A DNA stretch of 64,000 nt, from NCBI GenBank assembly GCA_963796915.1, contig CAWCNI010000001.1:74841-138840 (forward strand), in the 5' to 3' direction. Below, one piece after another: positions 20,123 through 29,704 of the stretch (its first letter is position 1; every line of letters begins with the position of its first letter). The stretch comes from JAENWD01 sp963796915. Its GTDB lineage: Bacteria > Acidobacteriota > Vicinamibacteria > Vicinamibacterales > JAENWD01. A program made the translations under genes and the position numbers. A model generated the notes under the pieces. It made no database searches. It was not told the origin of the DNA and saw nothing but the letters and a program-made list of their open reading frames with translations.

Positions 20123-21281
20123 ATGAACACGAACGCTCGAGTGACGCAGGTTCAGACAGTCGTGATAGGCGCGGGCCAGGCCGGACTGTCGGCGGGGTAC
20201 TACCTGGCTCGCCGCGGCATGCCCTTCGTGATCCTGGACGCCCATGCAGCGCGTCGGCGACTCATGGCGGCAGCGATGGGACTCGCTGCGGCTGTTCACG
20301 CCGGCAAAGTACGACGGTCTCGTGGGCAAGTCCTTCCCCGCCGGGAAGAATACGTTCCCGACGAAGGACGAGATGGCCGACTATCTCGAAGCCTACGCCG
20401 CGCAGTTTCACCTGCCGATTCGGCACAGCATCACCGTGTCGCGCATCTCGCGCCGCGGGGATCGCTATCTCGTCGAGGCCGGCGAGGACGTGTTCGTCGC
20501 CGACCACGTGATCGTGGCGATGGCGAACTATCAGCAGCCGCGGGTGCCGGCGTTCGCGGCGGAGCTCGCCCCGCGCATCACCCAGCTGCATTCGTCGGCC
20601 TACCGCAACCCGCACCAGCTCCAGGCCGGCGAGGTCCTCATCGTCGGCGCCGGCAACTCGGGTGCGGAGATCGCCATGGAAGTGTCCCGCAGCCATCGCG
20701 TCTGGCTGTCGGGCCGCGACACGGGTCACGTGCCGTTCCGCCTCGAACGGCCCGCCGGCCTGCACGTGTTTGCCCCGCTCGTGCTCAGGGGCGTGTTCCA
20801 CCACGTGCTGCGCACCAGCAATTTTCTGGGTCGCAAGGTGAGGCCGTCGGTCCTCTCACACGGCGGCCCTCTCATCCGCGTCAAGCCTGAGGATCTCGCG
20901 GAACGCGGCATCGAACGCGTGCCGCGCACTGCGGGCGTCAGCGACGGCCTCCCGCAGCTCGAGGACGGTCGCGTCGTCGGGGTCACCAACGTCGTGTGGT
21001 GCACAGGATTCGGCGCGGACCGCTCGTGGATCGACCTGCCGGTCTTCGACGGCGCTGGCGCGCCGGTGCACGACAGGGGCATCGTCGCCGGACAGCCCGG
21101 GCTGTATTTCGTGGGCCGGCTGTTCCTGCACGCGATGTCGTCGTCGATGATTCACGGTGTCGCGCGCGATGCCGAGTACGTGGTGACGACTGTCGCCGAG
21201 CGGGTCGCGGCGGCGTCGTCTGCCCATCCGGAGCGAGCCGCACGCCCGTCGCCGGCAGCGGCACACGCGACGACGAGCTGA
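20123..21281 (+). CDS. FAD/NAD(P)-binding monooxygenase (one-base frameshift)
   Basis: About 386 aa, related to flavin-containing monooxygenases and CzcO-type proteins. The FAD motif G-A-G-Q-A-G-L-S-A-G-Y-Y-L is at residues 15-27, R-V-G-D-S-W-R...L-R-L-F-T-P follows near 42, and the NADPH motif G-A-G-N-S-G-A-E-I-A lies mid-protein. One extra A near 20239 breaks the frame just after V-I-L-D-A-H; removing it gives A-R-V-G-D-S-W-R. This shift is not at GTAC. The start is ATG 20123. The substrate is unknown. The gene is followed by MsrB on the same strand. Confidence 0.82.
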
Positions 21282-21299
21282 GTACCGCTGTGGCCCTAC

Positions 21300-21350
21300 C
21301 GAAGCCCGGAGCCCGCAGCCCGGAGCCCGAAGCCCGAAGCCCCGACTCCG
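21300..21350. repeat. Short AGCCCGG/AGCCCGA tandem repeats
   Basis: About six imperfect 7-bp units of AGCCCGR fill the gap between the monooxygenase and msrB. They are similar in style to the G-rich tract at 43335-43402 and look like slippage products in intergenic DNA. Confidence 0.55.
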
Positions 21351-21374
21351 CGCTATCATTCAGCCAGGACGATC

Positions 21375-21783
21375 ATGGCCAGATACGAAGTCGAAAAGAC
21401 AGACGACGAGTGGCGCCGGGTCCTGACACCGGAGCAGTACCGAAGTGCTGCGCGGGCACGGCACGGAACGGCCGGGCACGTGCGCGCTGCTGAACGAGCA
21501 TCGCGCGGGCGCCTTCACCTGCGCCGGATGTGGAAATCGGCTGTTTGTCGGCGACAGGAAGTTCGAGAGCGGCACGGGCTGGCCCAGCTTTTTCGCGCCG
21601 CTGGAAGGATCCGTCGGCACGACTGTCGATCGCAGCTACGGGATGGCACGAACCGAGGTGCACTGCAACCGCTGCGGCAGCCACCTCGGGCACGTCTTCG
21701 ACGACGGCCCGCCACCAACCGGCCTGCGGTATTGCATCAACGGCGTCGCGCTCAACTTCGAGCCCGACCCGTCCGGGAGCTGA
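21375..21783 (+). CDS. msrB: Peptide-methionine (R)-S-oxide reductase MsrB (one-base frameshift)
   Basis: The cytosolic repair enzyme that reduces methionine-R-sulfoxide, 135 aa. Zinc ligands C-A-G-C and C-N-R-C and the catalytic R-Y-C-I-N near the C-terminus are intact; G-T-G-W-P-S-F is present. One extra base right after GTAC (21437-21440) shifts the frame after L-T-P-E-Q-Y; removing it gives V-L-R-G-H-G-T-E-R-P-G-T. The 409-nt interval is 1 modulo 3. Start ATG 21375 encodes M-A-R-Y-E-V-E-K. It converges on the SthA-like gene. Confidence 0.9.
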
Positions 21784-21811
21784 AACCCCGCGAACGGGCA
21801 GCGGCCGTCGA

Positions 21812-23254
21812 TCAGTGATCGCCTGAGGCGGTCGCCGCGGCGTGGCCGAGCCCCTGGCGCTTGAGGATCGCGTCGTAGGTGGCGTACTTGTAGAGGTCGC
21901 CAAGCGTGGGAAAGTTGAAGCACGCGCGGTTGAACAGGTCGGCACCGGCCTCAGCAAGCATCGCCGTCATGCCGAGGTGCACAAGCTCGGTGGCCTGCTC
22001 GCCGATGACGTGCACGCCGAGCAGCCGTAGGTCGTCACTCCGGAACAGGAGCTTCAGCAGCCCGGTGTCGTCGCCGATCAGCCGGCCGCGCGGGCTGGCG
22101 CTGTAGCGCGCGCGACCCGAGACAAACGACACGCCCGCCGCATGGAGCGACTCTTCGGTCGCGCCGACCATCGCTGCTTCTGGAATCGTGTAGATCCCGG
22201 TCGGCAGCAGCGGCGACATGTCGGCCTTCGCCGTCACCCCCAGCGCGTGGCAGACCGCGATGCGCGCCTGCTCCATCCCTGTCGACGCCAACGCCGGCGG
22301 CCCGGCGACGTCGCCGGCGGCGTAGATGTGCGGCACAGCCGTCCTGAAGTGGCTGTCCACTAAAATTGCGCCGCGAGGTCCCGGCGTGAGGCCGGCCGCC
22401 GCCAGGTTCAGGCTCGCGGTGTTGCTCGCGCGGCCCGCGCAGACCAGCACGCCCTCACATTCGATGGTCGTGCCGCTCGCGAGGGTGAGCACGACCGCCT
22501 CTGGGCTCGACACGTCGCACAACGTGACGGTTTCGTTCCAGTGAAACGCGATGCCGTGGCCGGTCATCGCCGTCAGCAGCGCGTGCGCGATGTCGCCATC
22601 GAGGAACGGCATCAGCGAGCCCCGGCCGTCCACGACATGCACTTCGCAACCCAGCACCGAAAACGTGCACGCGTACTCGCTGCCGATGACGCCGGCCCCG
22701 ACCACCACGAGCCGCTTCGGGAGAGCCGTCAGGTGCAGCAGCTCGTCGGAGTCGTGCACGCGATCGTCCTCGAACTGAAACTCGGGAGGGCGAACCGGTG
22801 ACGAGCCCGTCGCGATGAGAATCAGGTTCGCGCGCACCAGGCGGTCGGCCGCACCCGGCGCGGTCACCTTGACGGTGTGAGGATCGACGAATGACGCCGT
22901 GCCGCGAATCGTCTCGACAGCCAGTCGCTTGAGCAGCGACTCGGCCCGGCGGCACTCCGCGGCGCTGACCTGCTGCTCTGCATGCGTCAGCTCGGCCATC
23001 GTCGCCTCGCGCCGCAGCGACAGTTCCACGCCGAGCAGCGTCCGCGCGCGCAGGCCGGCGAGCGCGACGGCCGTTTCGCGCAGGGTCTTGCTGGGCACGG
23101 TGCCGGAAATCAGTCCGGCCCCGCCGACCTGCGGCTGTGGCTCCACCACAGCCGCCCGGTGGCCGAAGATACCCGCAATGCTGGCGCCGGCGATCCCGGC
23201 GGAGCCGCCACCAAGCACGAGCACGTCGAAATCAGGCGCGGCGTCCGCAGTCAT
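21812..23254 (-). CDS. sthA: Pyridine nucleotide-disulfide oxidoreductase, soluble transhydrogenase (SthA)-like
   Basis: A 480-aa FAD protein. FAD motif G-G-G-S-A-G-I-A-G near residue 16, NAD(P) motif G-A-G-V-I-G-S-E-Y near 186, and the C-terminal dimerisation domain (F-P-T-L-G-D-L-Y-K-Y-A) are present. In place of the redox Cys pair of lipoamide or mercuric reductases the segment reads G-L-I-S-G-T-V-P-S-K-T-L-R, matching SthA (G-T-I-P-S-K-A-L-R), so it probably exchanges hydride between NADPH and NAD+ directly. It follows a small secreted-protein gene on the same strand by 27 nt. Confidence 0.85.
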   Translation of the reverse strand: MTADAAPDFDVLVLGGGSAGIAGASIAGIFGHRAAVVEPQPQVGGAGLISGTVPSKTLRETAVALAGLRARTLLGVELSLRREATMAELTHAEQQVSAAECRRAESLLKRLAVETIRGTASFVDPHTVKVTAPGAADRLVRANLILIATGSSPVRPPEFQFEDDRVHDSDELLHLTALPKRLVVVGAGVIGSEYACTFSVLGCEVHVVDGRGSLMPFLDGDIAHALLTAMTGHGIAFHWNETVTLCDVSSPEAVVLTLASGTTIECEGVLVCAGRASNTASLNLAAAGLTPGPRGAILVDSHFRTAVPHIYAAGDVAGPPALASTGMEQARIAVCHALGVTAKADMSPLLPTGIYTIPEAAMVGATEESLHAAGVSFVSGRARYSASPRGRLIGDDTGLLKLLFRSDDLRLLGVHVIGEQATELVHLGMTAMLAEAGADLFNRACFNFPTLGDLYKYATYDAILKRQGLGHAAATASGDH

Positions 23255-23281
23255 CTGACTTCTCCAGTCACGGCGGACAAC

Positions 23282-23908
23282 CTATTTGACGACCTTGACC
23301 TCGAGGTTCTGAAGTCGCACCGGCTCGCTGCTGTAGTTCTCGAGCGTGATCTGGTTCTTCTTCTTGTCGAACGAGATCTTGGTGGCGACTGCCAGCTTGC
23401 CTTCGCCCTTGCCGTCCTTGTCCACGTGCATTTCCATCAGCGTGAACGGGTAGTCGATGCTGCGCGGCTGGTTCCTCGCCTCGACGAAGCCGATGTACCT
23501 GTCGGTCGCGATGACAATGCGCTTGCCGCCTTCCGGGAGCGGGCTCTGGTAGGCGTAGTGGATGTCGTGGCCGAGGCGAAGCTGATGAACGTCGGGGCCC
23601 ATGTAGCCGGGAATGTTCCACCGGCCGACAACGCGCGCCTTCTGGAGGGCGCTGAGGAGGGCGTCCTCGCCTTTGTCCACCATCGCCGCGATCAGGCGCT
23701 GACGTTCAGCCGCCGTTGACCAGCTGTTGATGTGAATCGCCACCGTCGCGTTGGAGCCGGTGCCGATGTTGCTCATGTTCACGGCAAAGGCAGTGATGTA
23801 CAGCTTCTGCGCGGGCAGCGGTGCTGGCGCGGCGTCCTGCGCGCGCAAGAGCGGTGCGGTCGCCAGAGCGGTCAGTGCCAGTGCGGCAAGCATGCGAGAC
23901 GTTCTCAT
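23282..23908 (-). CDS. Secreted protein of unknown function
   Basis: A 208-aa protein with a signal peptide (residues 1-23, ending L-L-R-A-Q-D). I chose the ATG at 23908 because GGAGG lies 7 nt upstream. The body has recurrent pieces I recall from uncharacterised acidobacterial proteins (E-R-Q-R-L-I-A-A-M, D-I-H-Y-A-Y, E-A-R-N-Q-P-R-S-I-D-Y-P-F-T) but no function is known to me. It ends with a beta-rich E-N-Y-S-S-E-P-V-R-L. The gene probably sits in one unit with the SthA-like gene, 27 nt downstream. Confidence 0.75.
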   Translation of the reverse strand: MRTSRMLAALALTALATAPLLRAQDAAPAPLPAQKLYITAFAVNMSNIGTGSNATVAIHINSWSTAAERQRLIAAMVDKGEDALLSALQKARVVGRWNIPGYMGPDVHQLRLGHDIHYAYQSPLPEGGKRIVIATDRYIGFVEARNQPRSIDYPFTLMEMHVDKDGKGEGKLAVATKISFDKKKNQITLENYSSEPVRLQNLEVKVVK

Positions 23909-24024
23909 TGACGGTCCTCCAGAGGTCGCCGGGGCAAGCGGGTCTGCCATCGAAGCGTAATTGAAACTGAAGGAGTGCGCCACTTGCGCGGGATGAATGC
24001 GGCGCTCGAGACAAGCTCGGCCGT

Positions 24025-24912
24025 TTAGACTCCACCAGCCGACGGGCCGCGAGACAACACCGTTCCGGGGATGTCAGCCTCTCCGAACAATCCGATCAGC
24101 ATGAACGCCGCGATGTAGGCAAGGCGCAGGTACGGCCGATCGCGCGGGCACTGCGCCAGTCCGAGCACCGCGAGCAGCCACCCGAAGCCGGCGACGGGTG
24201 CCAACGCGTACGTCAACAGACAGAACCCGCACAGCAGCACCACTCGCCACACGCGATATCGGGCCGGCAGCGGCGCGAGGAAGATCGCGGCCAGCGTGGC
24301 CTCGAAGATGACGCCACCCCACGTCAGCGCGGCGGCGATCCGTTCGAAGGCAGGCGTCAGCGTCAGCGTCGGCCCGTTCAGGATCTCGCTGCCTTCGGGC
24401 GCCGGCGCAAGGGCCTGCTGGTTGGCGTCGAGCTGCTCGTCCGTCAGCCCGCCTGCTGACGTCGCCAGCCAGGTGAAGCGGTCGTCAGTGAGCAGCGTCA
24501 CGCGGAAGAACCGGCCATCGAGGTACTCGGGCGCCAGGACGGCCTTCCACAGCACCGCGAAGAGGAACGTCAGACCCACCAGCCACCGCGCCGACCGCGC
24601 CATCGTTTCTGTCGGCGAATCAGTGCGGAGCGCAAGGCCGACGGCGAGGCACCAGTACGCAAGGAGGTAAATGTGGTTGTCCGCCAGCGGCCAGTCCACG
24701 ACGACGCGGGCCGCCACGAGCAGGGCGAGGGTGAGCCAGAGGCCGGCACGTTCGAGCAGGCCCGGCACGACCAGCGGCGCGGCCGCAACGGCCCACGTCA
24801 CGACGCGCAGCGCGTCTGCCTCCGGCGGCCGCAGCAGCAGCACCAGCAGCGTGAGCGCCAGCGGCGTCCGCCGATCCAGGCTGTCAGCGAGGCGTTCCAG
24901 CCAGGTGCGCAT
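24025..24912 (-). CDS. Polytopic membrane protein, HTTM/VKGC-like
   Basis: A 295-aa protein with about seven hydrophobic helices (for example residues 18-30, 35-55, 58-75, 80-95, 110-128, 195-215, 225-262). The layout, and the pairing with a small S-P-W-K-G-G-G-F-G-M-F protein, recall bacterial HTTM-type (vitamin-K carboxylase-like) membrane proteins, but the catalytic motifs cannot be confirmed by eye. Its start overlaps the upstream gene by 29 nt, indicating translational coupling. Confidence 0.7.
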   Translation of the reverse strand: MRTWLERLADSLDRRTPLALTLLVLLLRPPEADALRVVTWAVAAAPLVVPGLLERAGLWLTLALLVAARVVVDWPLADNHIYLLAYWCLAVGLALRTDSPTETMARSARWLVGLTFLFAVLWKAVLAPEYLDGRFFRVTLLTDDRFTWLATSAGGLTDEQLDANQQALAPAPEGSEILNGPTLTLTPAFERIAAALTWGGVIFEATLAAIFLAPLPARYRVWRVVLLCGFCLLTYALAPVAGFGWLLAVLGLAQCPRDRPYLRLAYIAAFMLIGLFGEADIPGTVLSRGPSAGGV

Positions 24913-25321
24913 CCGCCTCGCGTGTCAGCGTCGAGATCCGCGTGCTGCTGGATTCAAGGGTCGGGGAGAACGAGGTCCGCCACACGTCGACGCGGACGCT
25001 GTCGGCGGGGCGCTGCTTCTGGCGCTCGCGTGCGAGCACCCGGCCCGCGAACGAGCGCAAGGCGCGCTCGGTCGGCAAGGCCGCGACCTTCATGGCGTCG
25101 GCTGCGAGTGAGGCTGGAACCGTCAGCTCCTCGGACCGCGCCGGCCCGTCGACAAACAGCCGCACGCTGCGGAACCCGATGCCGTCGAGCGACGCGAACA
25201 TGCCGAAGCCGCCGCCCTTCCACGGGCTCAGGCGGCTGGTCCTGGTCAGCGCGATCTGGCAGCAGGCGATCGTCATCAGGACGGCCGCCGGCAGCGCGAT
25301 GGCGACTCTCTGCCGCGTCAC
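24884..25321 (-). CDS. Small membrane-anchored partner of the HTTM-like protein
   Basis: A 145-aa protein with an N-terminal helix (residues 6-24, I-A-L-P-A-A-V-L-M-T-I-A) and a periplasmic or cytoplasmic domain beginning S-P-W-K-G-G-G-F-G-M-F-A-S-L-D. That motif recurs in proteins encoded next to HTTM-like genes. The domain is otherwise unrecognised. The 29-nt overlap with the downstream membrane protein suggests the two act together. Confidence 0.65.
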   Translation of the reverse strand: MTRQRVAIALPAAVLMTIACCQIALTRTSRLSPWKGGGFGMFASLDGIGFRSVRLFVDGPARSEELTVPASLAADAMKVAALPTERALRSFAGRVLARERQKQRPADSVRVDVWRTSFSPTLESSSTRISTLTREADAHLAGTPR

Positions 25322-25345
25322 GCTGCCAGGCCCGTCGTCGGCGTC

Positions 25346-25957
25346 TCAGTGAACAACGACCACCTGGTAGCCGGTCGAAACGCGCTGGTAGTAGTAGCCG
25401 CCGCAGCTCTGGTACGTGACGTTGTTGACGTGTGCCGTCGTGCATCCGGCAGGCAGGGTGGCGATGATCGCACCAGGCGGCGGAGGCACGACCTGGTAGA
25501 CCACCGCCCCTTCCTGGAGGACGCGCGCGTAGTACGCGCCGTCGCTGTACATGTACGTCGTGTTGCTGACGACCACGGTCGTGGACTGCGCCGGCGGCTT
25601 CGACAGCGTCGTCCCAATCGCGATTCCTGCGGCGACACCCGCCGCCACGCCGGCCGCGACTTTCCAGCCATCGTGATCCTCGTAGTGATCGCCGACGACG
25701 ACACCGCCGTAACGTCCGACGGCGGCGGCCCCTTCCTCGCCCTTCACCACGGCGCCGCGGCGGCCAACTGCCGCGCCGTTACCGTCCTCGCCCACTGCCA
25801 CTGCGCCGCGCCGGCCGACCGCGACAGTGCCGTGCTCGCCGTGGACTGCTCCGCCACGAACGCCGCGCGCCGAGTAGTGGTCTGCGCCGACGGTGGAGAC
25901 CACCGCCAGGACACCCGCCGTCGTCAGGCCCATTGCGATTCGAAATCCTCGAGTCAT
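25346..25957 (-). CDS. Secreted Gly/Val-rich repeat protein with tandem Tyr-rich domains
   Basis: A 203-aa protein with a signal peptide (residues 1-25). Residues about 30-90 carry five or so degenerate repeats of the form A-V-G-R-R-G-A-V-x-x-G-E-D/E-G. After a Gly/Ala hydrophobic stretch (W-K-V-A-A-G-V-A-A-G...), two copies of a Y-Y-x-R-V pattern with a nearby C and P-P-P-P-G-A resemble DUF6515-type wall proteins. It is probably extracytoplasmic or cell-surface. Function unknown. Confidence 0.7.
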   Translation of the reverse strand: MTRGFRIAMGLTTAGVLAVVSTVGADHYSARGVRGGAVHGEHGTVAVGRRGAVAVGEDGNGAAVGRRGAVVKGEEGAAAVGRYGGVVVGDHYEDHDGWKVAAGVAAGVAAGIAIGTTLSKPPAQSTTVVVSNTTYMYSDGAYYARVLQEGAVVYQVVPPPPGAIIATLPAGCTTAHVNNVTYQSCGGYYYQRVSTGYQVVVVH

Positions 25958-26002
25958 GATGATCGCCTCATTCCCCTCGTAGTCCGAGATGCCCGGACAC
26001 CT

Positions 26003-26851
26003 TCAATGCTTCGGCGCAGGCGCCGGCGGGGCGGTCACGCCCATCGCCTTGGCCGGGTCGGCTTTCAGATCCGTCTTCGGAATCCGCTCGATAATCGGGA
26101 TCTTCTCGTAGCCCGCCGGCACGTTTGCCGTGAACTGCGCGGCAGACGGCGTCGCCGCGAGATTCCAGTTCGAGAACGTCAGGCGGCTGGTCGGTGCGCC
26201 CGGCTTGGCCTTGTACGTCAGCTCGACCTGGCACGGCACCTTCGGCGCGTCGGCCGCGATCCACAGGTTCACGTCCAGACTTTCGAATTGATAGCTCAGC
26301 TCGTCGCAGGACTTGGCGCCGACAAGCTCGCGTTTGACCCAGCCGCCCGTCGCTTTCGGATCCGCAAATGAATCGTACGCCGAGCTGTAGAGAAAGTCCG
26401 CCACCGGCATCGGCAGGTCGTAGCGATGGTCGATCAGATCGAGGGTCTGATCGATTGTCGCCGGCGCCTCAAAGGACGTGTAGACCTTCATCTTGTTGCC
26501 CACCAGCGTCACGGCATGGCCGTCGTAGGTGACGACGAAGTCGCGGTCATCGCCTCCAGTGACGTGAGTGACGAAGTGATCGGGCCGTTGCACCGCGATC
26601 TCCTGGTGCAATTCGAAGCTGACCTTTTCGCCGCTGCGCTTCACGCGCGTGTGCGCCTCTGCGGTCTCGAACGAGAATGCCTGGGCCTTCCCCAGCGTGT
26701 CGCTCATCTCGCGCAGCAGCGTCAGGCCCCGGGCCTTGGCCTCCTCTGGCGTTTTGGGATCGCTCGATCCGCTGCAGGCGGCCATGCCGACCAGCGCGGC
26801 GCCGCAGGCCAGAGTCAGCAGACGCCCGGACCATCCTCGCATTCCGCTCAT
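26003..26851 (-). CDS. DUF2092-type lipoprotein
   Basis: A 282-aa protein with a lipoprotein signal (hydrophobic stretch then V-G-M-A-A-C, Cys about residue 26). The body matches DUF2092 as I know it: L-L-R-E-M-S-D-T-L near 46, then D-F-V-V-T-Y-D-G and S-A-Q-F-T-A-N-V-P late, a LolA/LolB-like half-barrel family. It is a periplasmic lipoprotein, possibly carrying hydrophobic ligands. It lies downstream of the DUF481 gene on the same strand with a 161-nt gap. Confidence 0.8.
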   Translation of the reverse strand: MSGMRGWSGRLLTLACGAALVGMAACSGSSDPKTPEEAKARGLTLLREMSDTLGKAQAFSFETAEAHTRVKRSGEKVSFELHQEIAVQRPDHFVTHVTGGDDRDFVVTYDGHAVTLVGNKMKVYTSFEAPATIDQTLDLIDHRYDLPMPVADFLYSSAYDSFADPKATGGWVKRELVGAKSCDELSYQFESLDVNLWIAADAPKVPCQVELTYKAKPGAPTSRLTFSNWNLAATPSAAQFTANVPAGYEKIPIIERIPKTDLKADPAKAMGVTAPPAPAPKH

Positions 26852-27012
26852 AGGTTCCTGTGCCTTTCTGTCTTAGCTGAGCCGCGCCTCGGCGCGGATC
26901 GGTCAATCGCTGGTTTGACTCCCCGCAGCAGCGTCGGGATCCGCAATTTGACGCCGAGCTTCAAAGACAATCCGACCAGCGGGTGCATTCTCCGCGCGCG
27001 CCGATGCAACTG

Positions 27013-28065
27013 TCAGAATGTCCATCCAAGCGACAAGCTCACGCCGAAGTCGTTTTGCTTCTGCCCCTCGCTCGGCGTGCTGTCGAAGCTGTTGAACGCG
27101 TTGATGCTCCAGTTCAGATCCTTCAGGAACTTGCGCTTGAAGGCGGTGTTGACCTCGAGACGCACCCTGGCGGTGCCGGAGATGTTGTAGTACGACACTG
27201 CCGTCGTCGAGAAATCAGTGTCGGACTCGCCGGGGGTAAACCATTCGAGGTCGGCGCCGACCAGCGCCTCGGCCGAGTTTTCGTAGTCCTCGCCGGTGAA
27301 CTGCTCGCGCGTGAAGGCGACGCCGCCAAAGGTCGAGAACGTCGTCTGCCGGCGCTGCACGAAATACCGGCCAAACGCCGCGCCGAGCGTGGAGCGGAAG
27401 TTCACGCCGAGCGACTCGTCCTGCTGGAATTGCGCGAATCCGATCAGATAGTTCCGGCTGCCGAGATAGCGCTGGCTCGAGAGCGTGAGGGCGTTGCGCG
27501 TGACAGTGTCGGCGCCTTCAATCGCGGTGAGCTGCGACGATAGCGTCGCCTCGCTCAGGTACCGAGCCTGTCGATAGCTGACGTTCGTGTTCAGCGTCCA
27601 CTGCGTCTGCTGGCTCGCCTGCGTGAAACTGAAGCCGACATCAATACTGCCGTCGAGCCGGTGCCAGAAGGTCTGGTTCAGCGGCGAGATGCGCACGATA
27701 TCGAGCATCGACAACGTGGCCTTCGATCCCAGCAGCCCGGTGACGGCGACCATCCGCGGGTCGCCCGGCGCGAGCGACCCATAGTAGCGCTGGCCAGAGG
27801 CGACCTCGATCTCGAAGTTCTTGGAGCTGGTCAGCGAGACCACGTCGCTCCAGTAGACGGTCACCGTGCTGAGCGCGTCGGTTTTCACAGTCAGGCTGCC
27901 GCGCTCGAGGCTCTTGATTTCGGCGGTCAGCCGATCGCCGTTGTTGATGACGATGGTGTCAGTCTTTTGCGCGCGCGCGGCCGTCGCTGTGGCCAGCAGG
28001 GCCAGGGCGGCGACGACCAGGGATCGGGACCAGCGGCCCGCAGACGCGCATCGCAGGTATGCCAC
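27013..28065 (-). CDS. DUF481 outer-membrane protein
   Basis: A 350-aa protein with a signal peptide (to about A-R-A-Q, residue 33). Residues 35-110 form the N-terminal domain with I-N-N-G-D-R-L-T-A-E-I, common in DUF481 proteins. Residues 130-350 are barrel strands (for example D-V-G-F-S-F-T-Q-A; S-S-Q-R-Y-L-G) ending V-S-L-S-L-G-W-T-F with terminal Phe. These proteins are predicted outer-membrane barrels of unknown cargo, some salt-induced. Together with the DUF2092 lipoprotein it may form an envelope pair. Confidence 0.85.
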   Translation of the reverse strand: MAYLRCASAGRWSRSLVVAALALLATATAARAQKTDTIVINNGDRLTAEIKSLERGSLTVKTDALSTVTVYWSDVVSLTSSKNFEIEVASGQRYYGSLAPGDPRMVAVTGLLGSKATLSMLDIVRISPLNQTFWHRLDGSIDVGFSFTQASQQTQWTLNTNVSYRQARYLSEATLSSQLTAIEGADTVTRNALTLSSQRYLGSRNYLIGFAQFQQDESLGVNFRSTLGAAFGRYFVQRRQTTFSTFGGVAFTREQFTGEDYENSAEALVGADLEWFTPGESDTDFSTTAVSYYNISGTARVRLEVNTAFKRKFLKDLNWSINAFNSFDSTPSEGQKQNDFGVSLSLGWTF

Positions 28066-28136
28066 TCGAGGTGCGATTGAATGTGAAGGCGTGGCCGATC
28101 GTCAAGCGGCGGCCTGCCAGACAGCAACCGATGAGC

Positions 28137-29667
28137 TTACCCGTGCGCGGCGGATTCGAATCTCACTTCGGCCTCGAGGTTCGCGCGATCGCGGGCGATG
28201 GTCGCGACGGCGACAGTCCGGCCGGCCCGGATGTACGACGCCGAACAGTCCCGATTCGCGGGGCTGCCCTCGATGCTGACGCGATCCCACGATTCCGCGA
28301 AGCCCGAGTAGCGGATGGTGACGTCGTAGTGCTGGCTCCAGAAAAACGGCGCGGCAGAAAAGGCCTCCCGCCGTCCCAGGATGTTCCTTGCCGCGACCTG
28401 ACCCTGACGTTCGGCCACCACCCAGTGCTCGACACGTCGATGCTCGCCGCTGGCAGCGTCGTGCCACCGCGCGACGTCGCCGGCAGCGAAGATCCCCGGA
28501 ACGCTCGTCTCCAGGGTACTCGCTGACGACGATGCCCCGATCGACCTTGAGTCCTGCCTGTTCGGCCAGCGCCACGGCCGGGCGCACACCGACGCCGGCC
28601 ACGATCAGATCCGCTGTCAGACGCGCGCCGCCGCGTAACGTGACGGCATCGCCGTCAACGCGTGCGACAGTGTCCCCGAGGTGGAACGTCACGCCATGCG
28701 CTTCGTGGATCTGGCGGACCACCGCGCCGAGCTCGGCGCCGAGAATCCGCTCGAGCGGAACCTTGTCCGGCGCGACGACGTCGACGGAGAGCCCGCGGAT
28801 CCTGAGCGACGCGGCTACTTCCAGGCCGATGAAGCTGGCGCCGATCACGACGGCCCGCTTCGCCGTCGCTGCCTTTGCGATGATGGCGTTGCTGTCCGAC
28901 AGCGAGCGCAAGTAGCGCACCTGCCCTTCAGCGGCGCCGTCGATCGGAAGCCGCACGGGATCGGCGCCGGTGGCGATGAGCAGCGCGCCGTACTGATGGC
29001 GGTCGCCGTTTTCGAGGATGACCTGCCGGCCCGGCACGTCGATCGCGCTCACCCGCGAGCGCAGCCGCAGATCGATGCGATTGTCGGTGTAGTAGTCCGG
29101 CGATCGCAGCGGGATCCAGTCCTCCGACGCCTCACCAGACAGGTATTCCTTGGAGAGGTTCGGCCGGTCGGACGGCGGCGCGTCGTCGGCGCTCAGCATC
29201 GTGATCGGGCCGTCGTAGCCCTCGCGTCGCAGCGTGTCCGCCGCCGCCAGGCCGGCGCCGCCTCCGCCGATGATGACCACAGACGCGGGGGCCGTCGAAC
29301 CTGCTGTCGGCGCGGCCGCCCCTGCGGAGTCCTGCTTCCCACGGACGAAGACAGTGTCGCCGCGCCGTTCGACGTGATAGCACGCGACAGGATCCAGCGC
29401 CGGCGCACGCAGCACGGCGCCGGTTCGCAGGCTGAAGCACGCATGGTGAAGCGGGCAGCGAACGGTGTCGCCCACCAGCAGCCCGTCGGCGAGCGAGCCG
29501 TGATAGTGCGTGCAGTACGCGCCGATGGCGAAAAAGTCTTCGCCCTTTCGGGCCAGCAGCACGTCGTCATCGCCGACGTGGCCGGCGAGCATGCCTCCGT
29601 CGCTCAGGGTTCCGGCGGAAATGCCGGCGCCAAGGTCGGGCCCCGTCGGTGTGTGCGACTCGGACAT
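28137..29667 (-). CDS. Rieske-type FAD-dependent reductase, AIF-like (one-base frameshift)
   Basis: About 510 aa. An N-terminal Rieske [2Fe-2S] domain (C-T-H-Y-H-G...C-P-L-H-H, residues about 50-75) is fused to a class I ferredoxin-reductase module: FAD motif G-G-G-G-A-G-L-A-A-A near 132, NAD(P) motif G-A-S-F-I-G-L-E-V-A near 265, and P-G-I-F-A-A-G-D-V-A. An extra base beside GTAC at 28514-28516 shifts the frame after V-V-S-E-Y; removing it gives L-E-T-S-V-P-G. Relatives transfer electrons from NAD(P)H to oxygenases or ferredoxins. The alpha/beta hydrolase is upstream by 37 nt, same strand. Confidence 0.88.
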
Positions 29668-29704
29668 CGTGCCTTGCCTCCCGCGGTCGCTGCCGCGACC
29701 GCCG

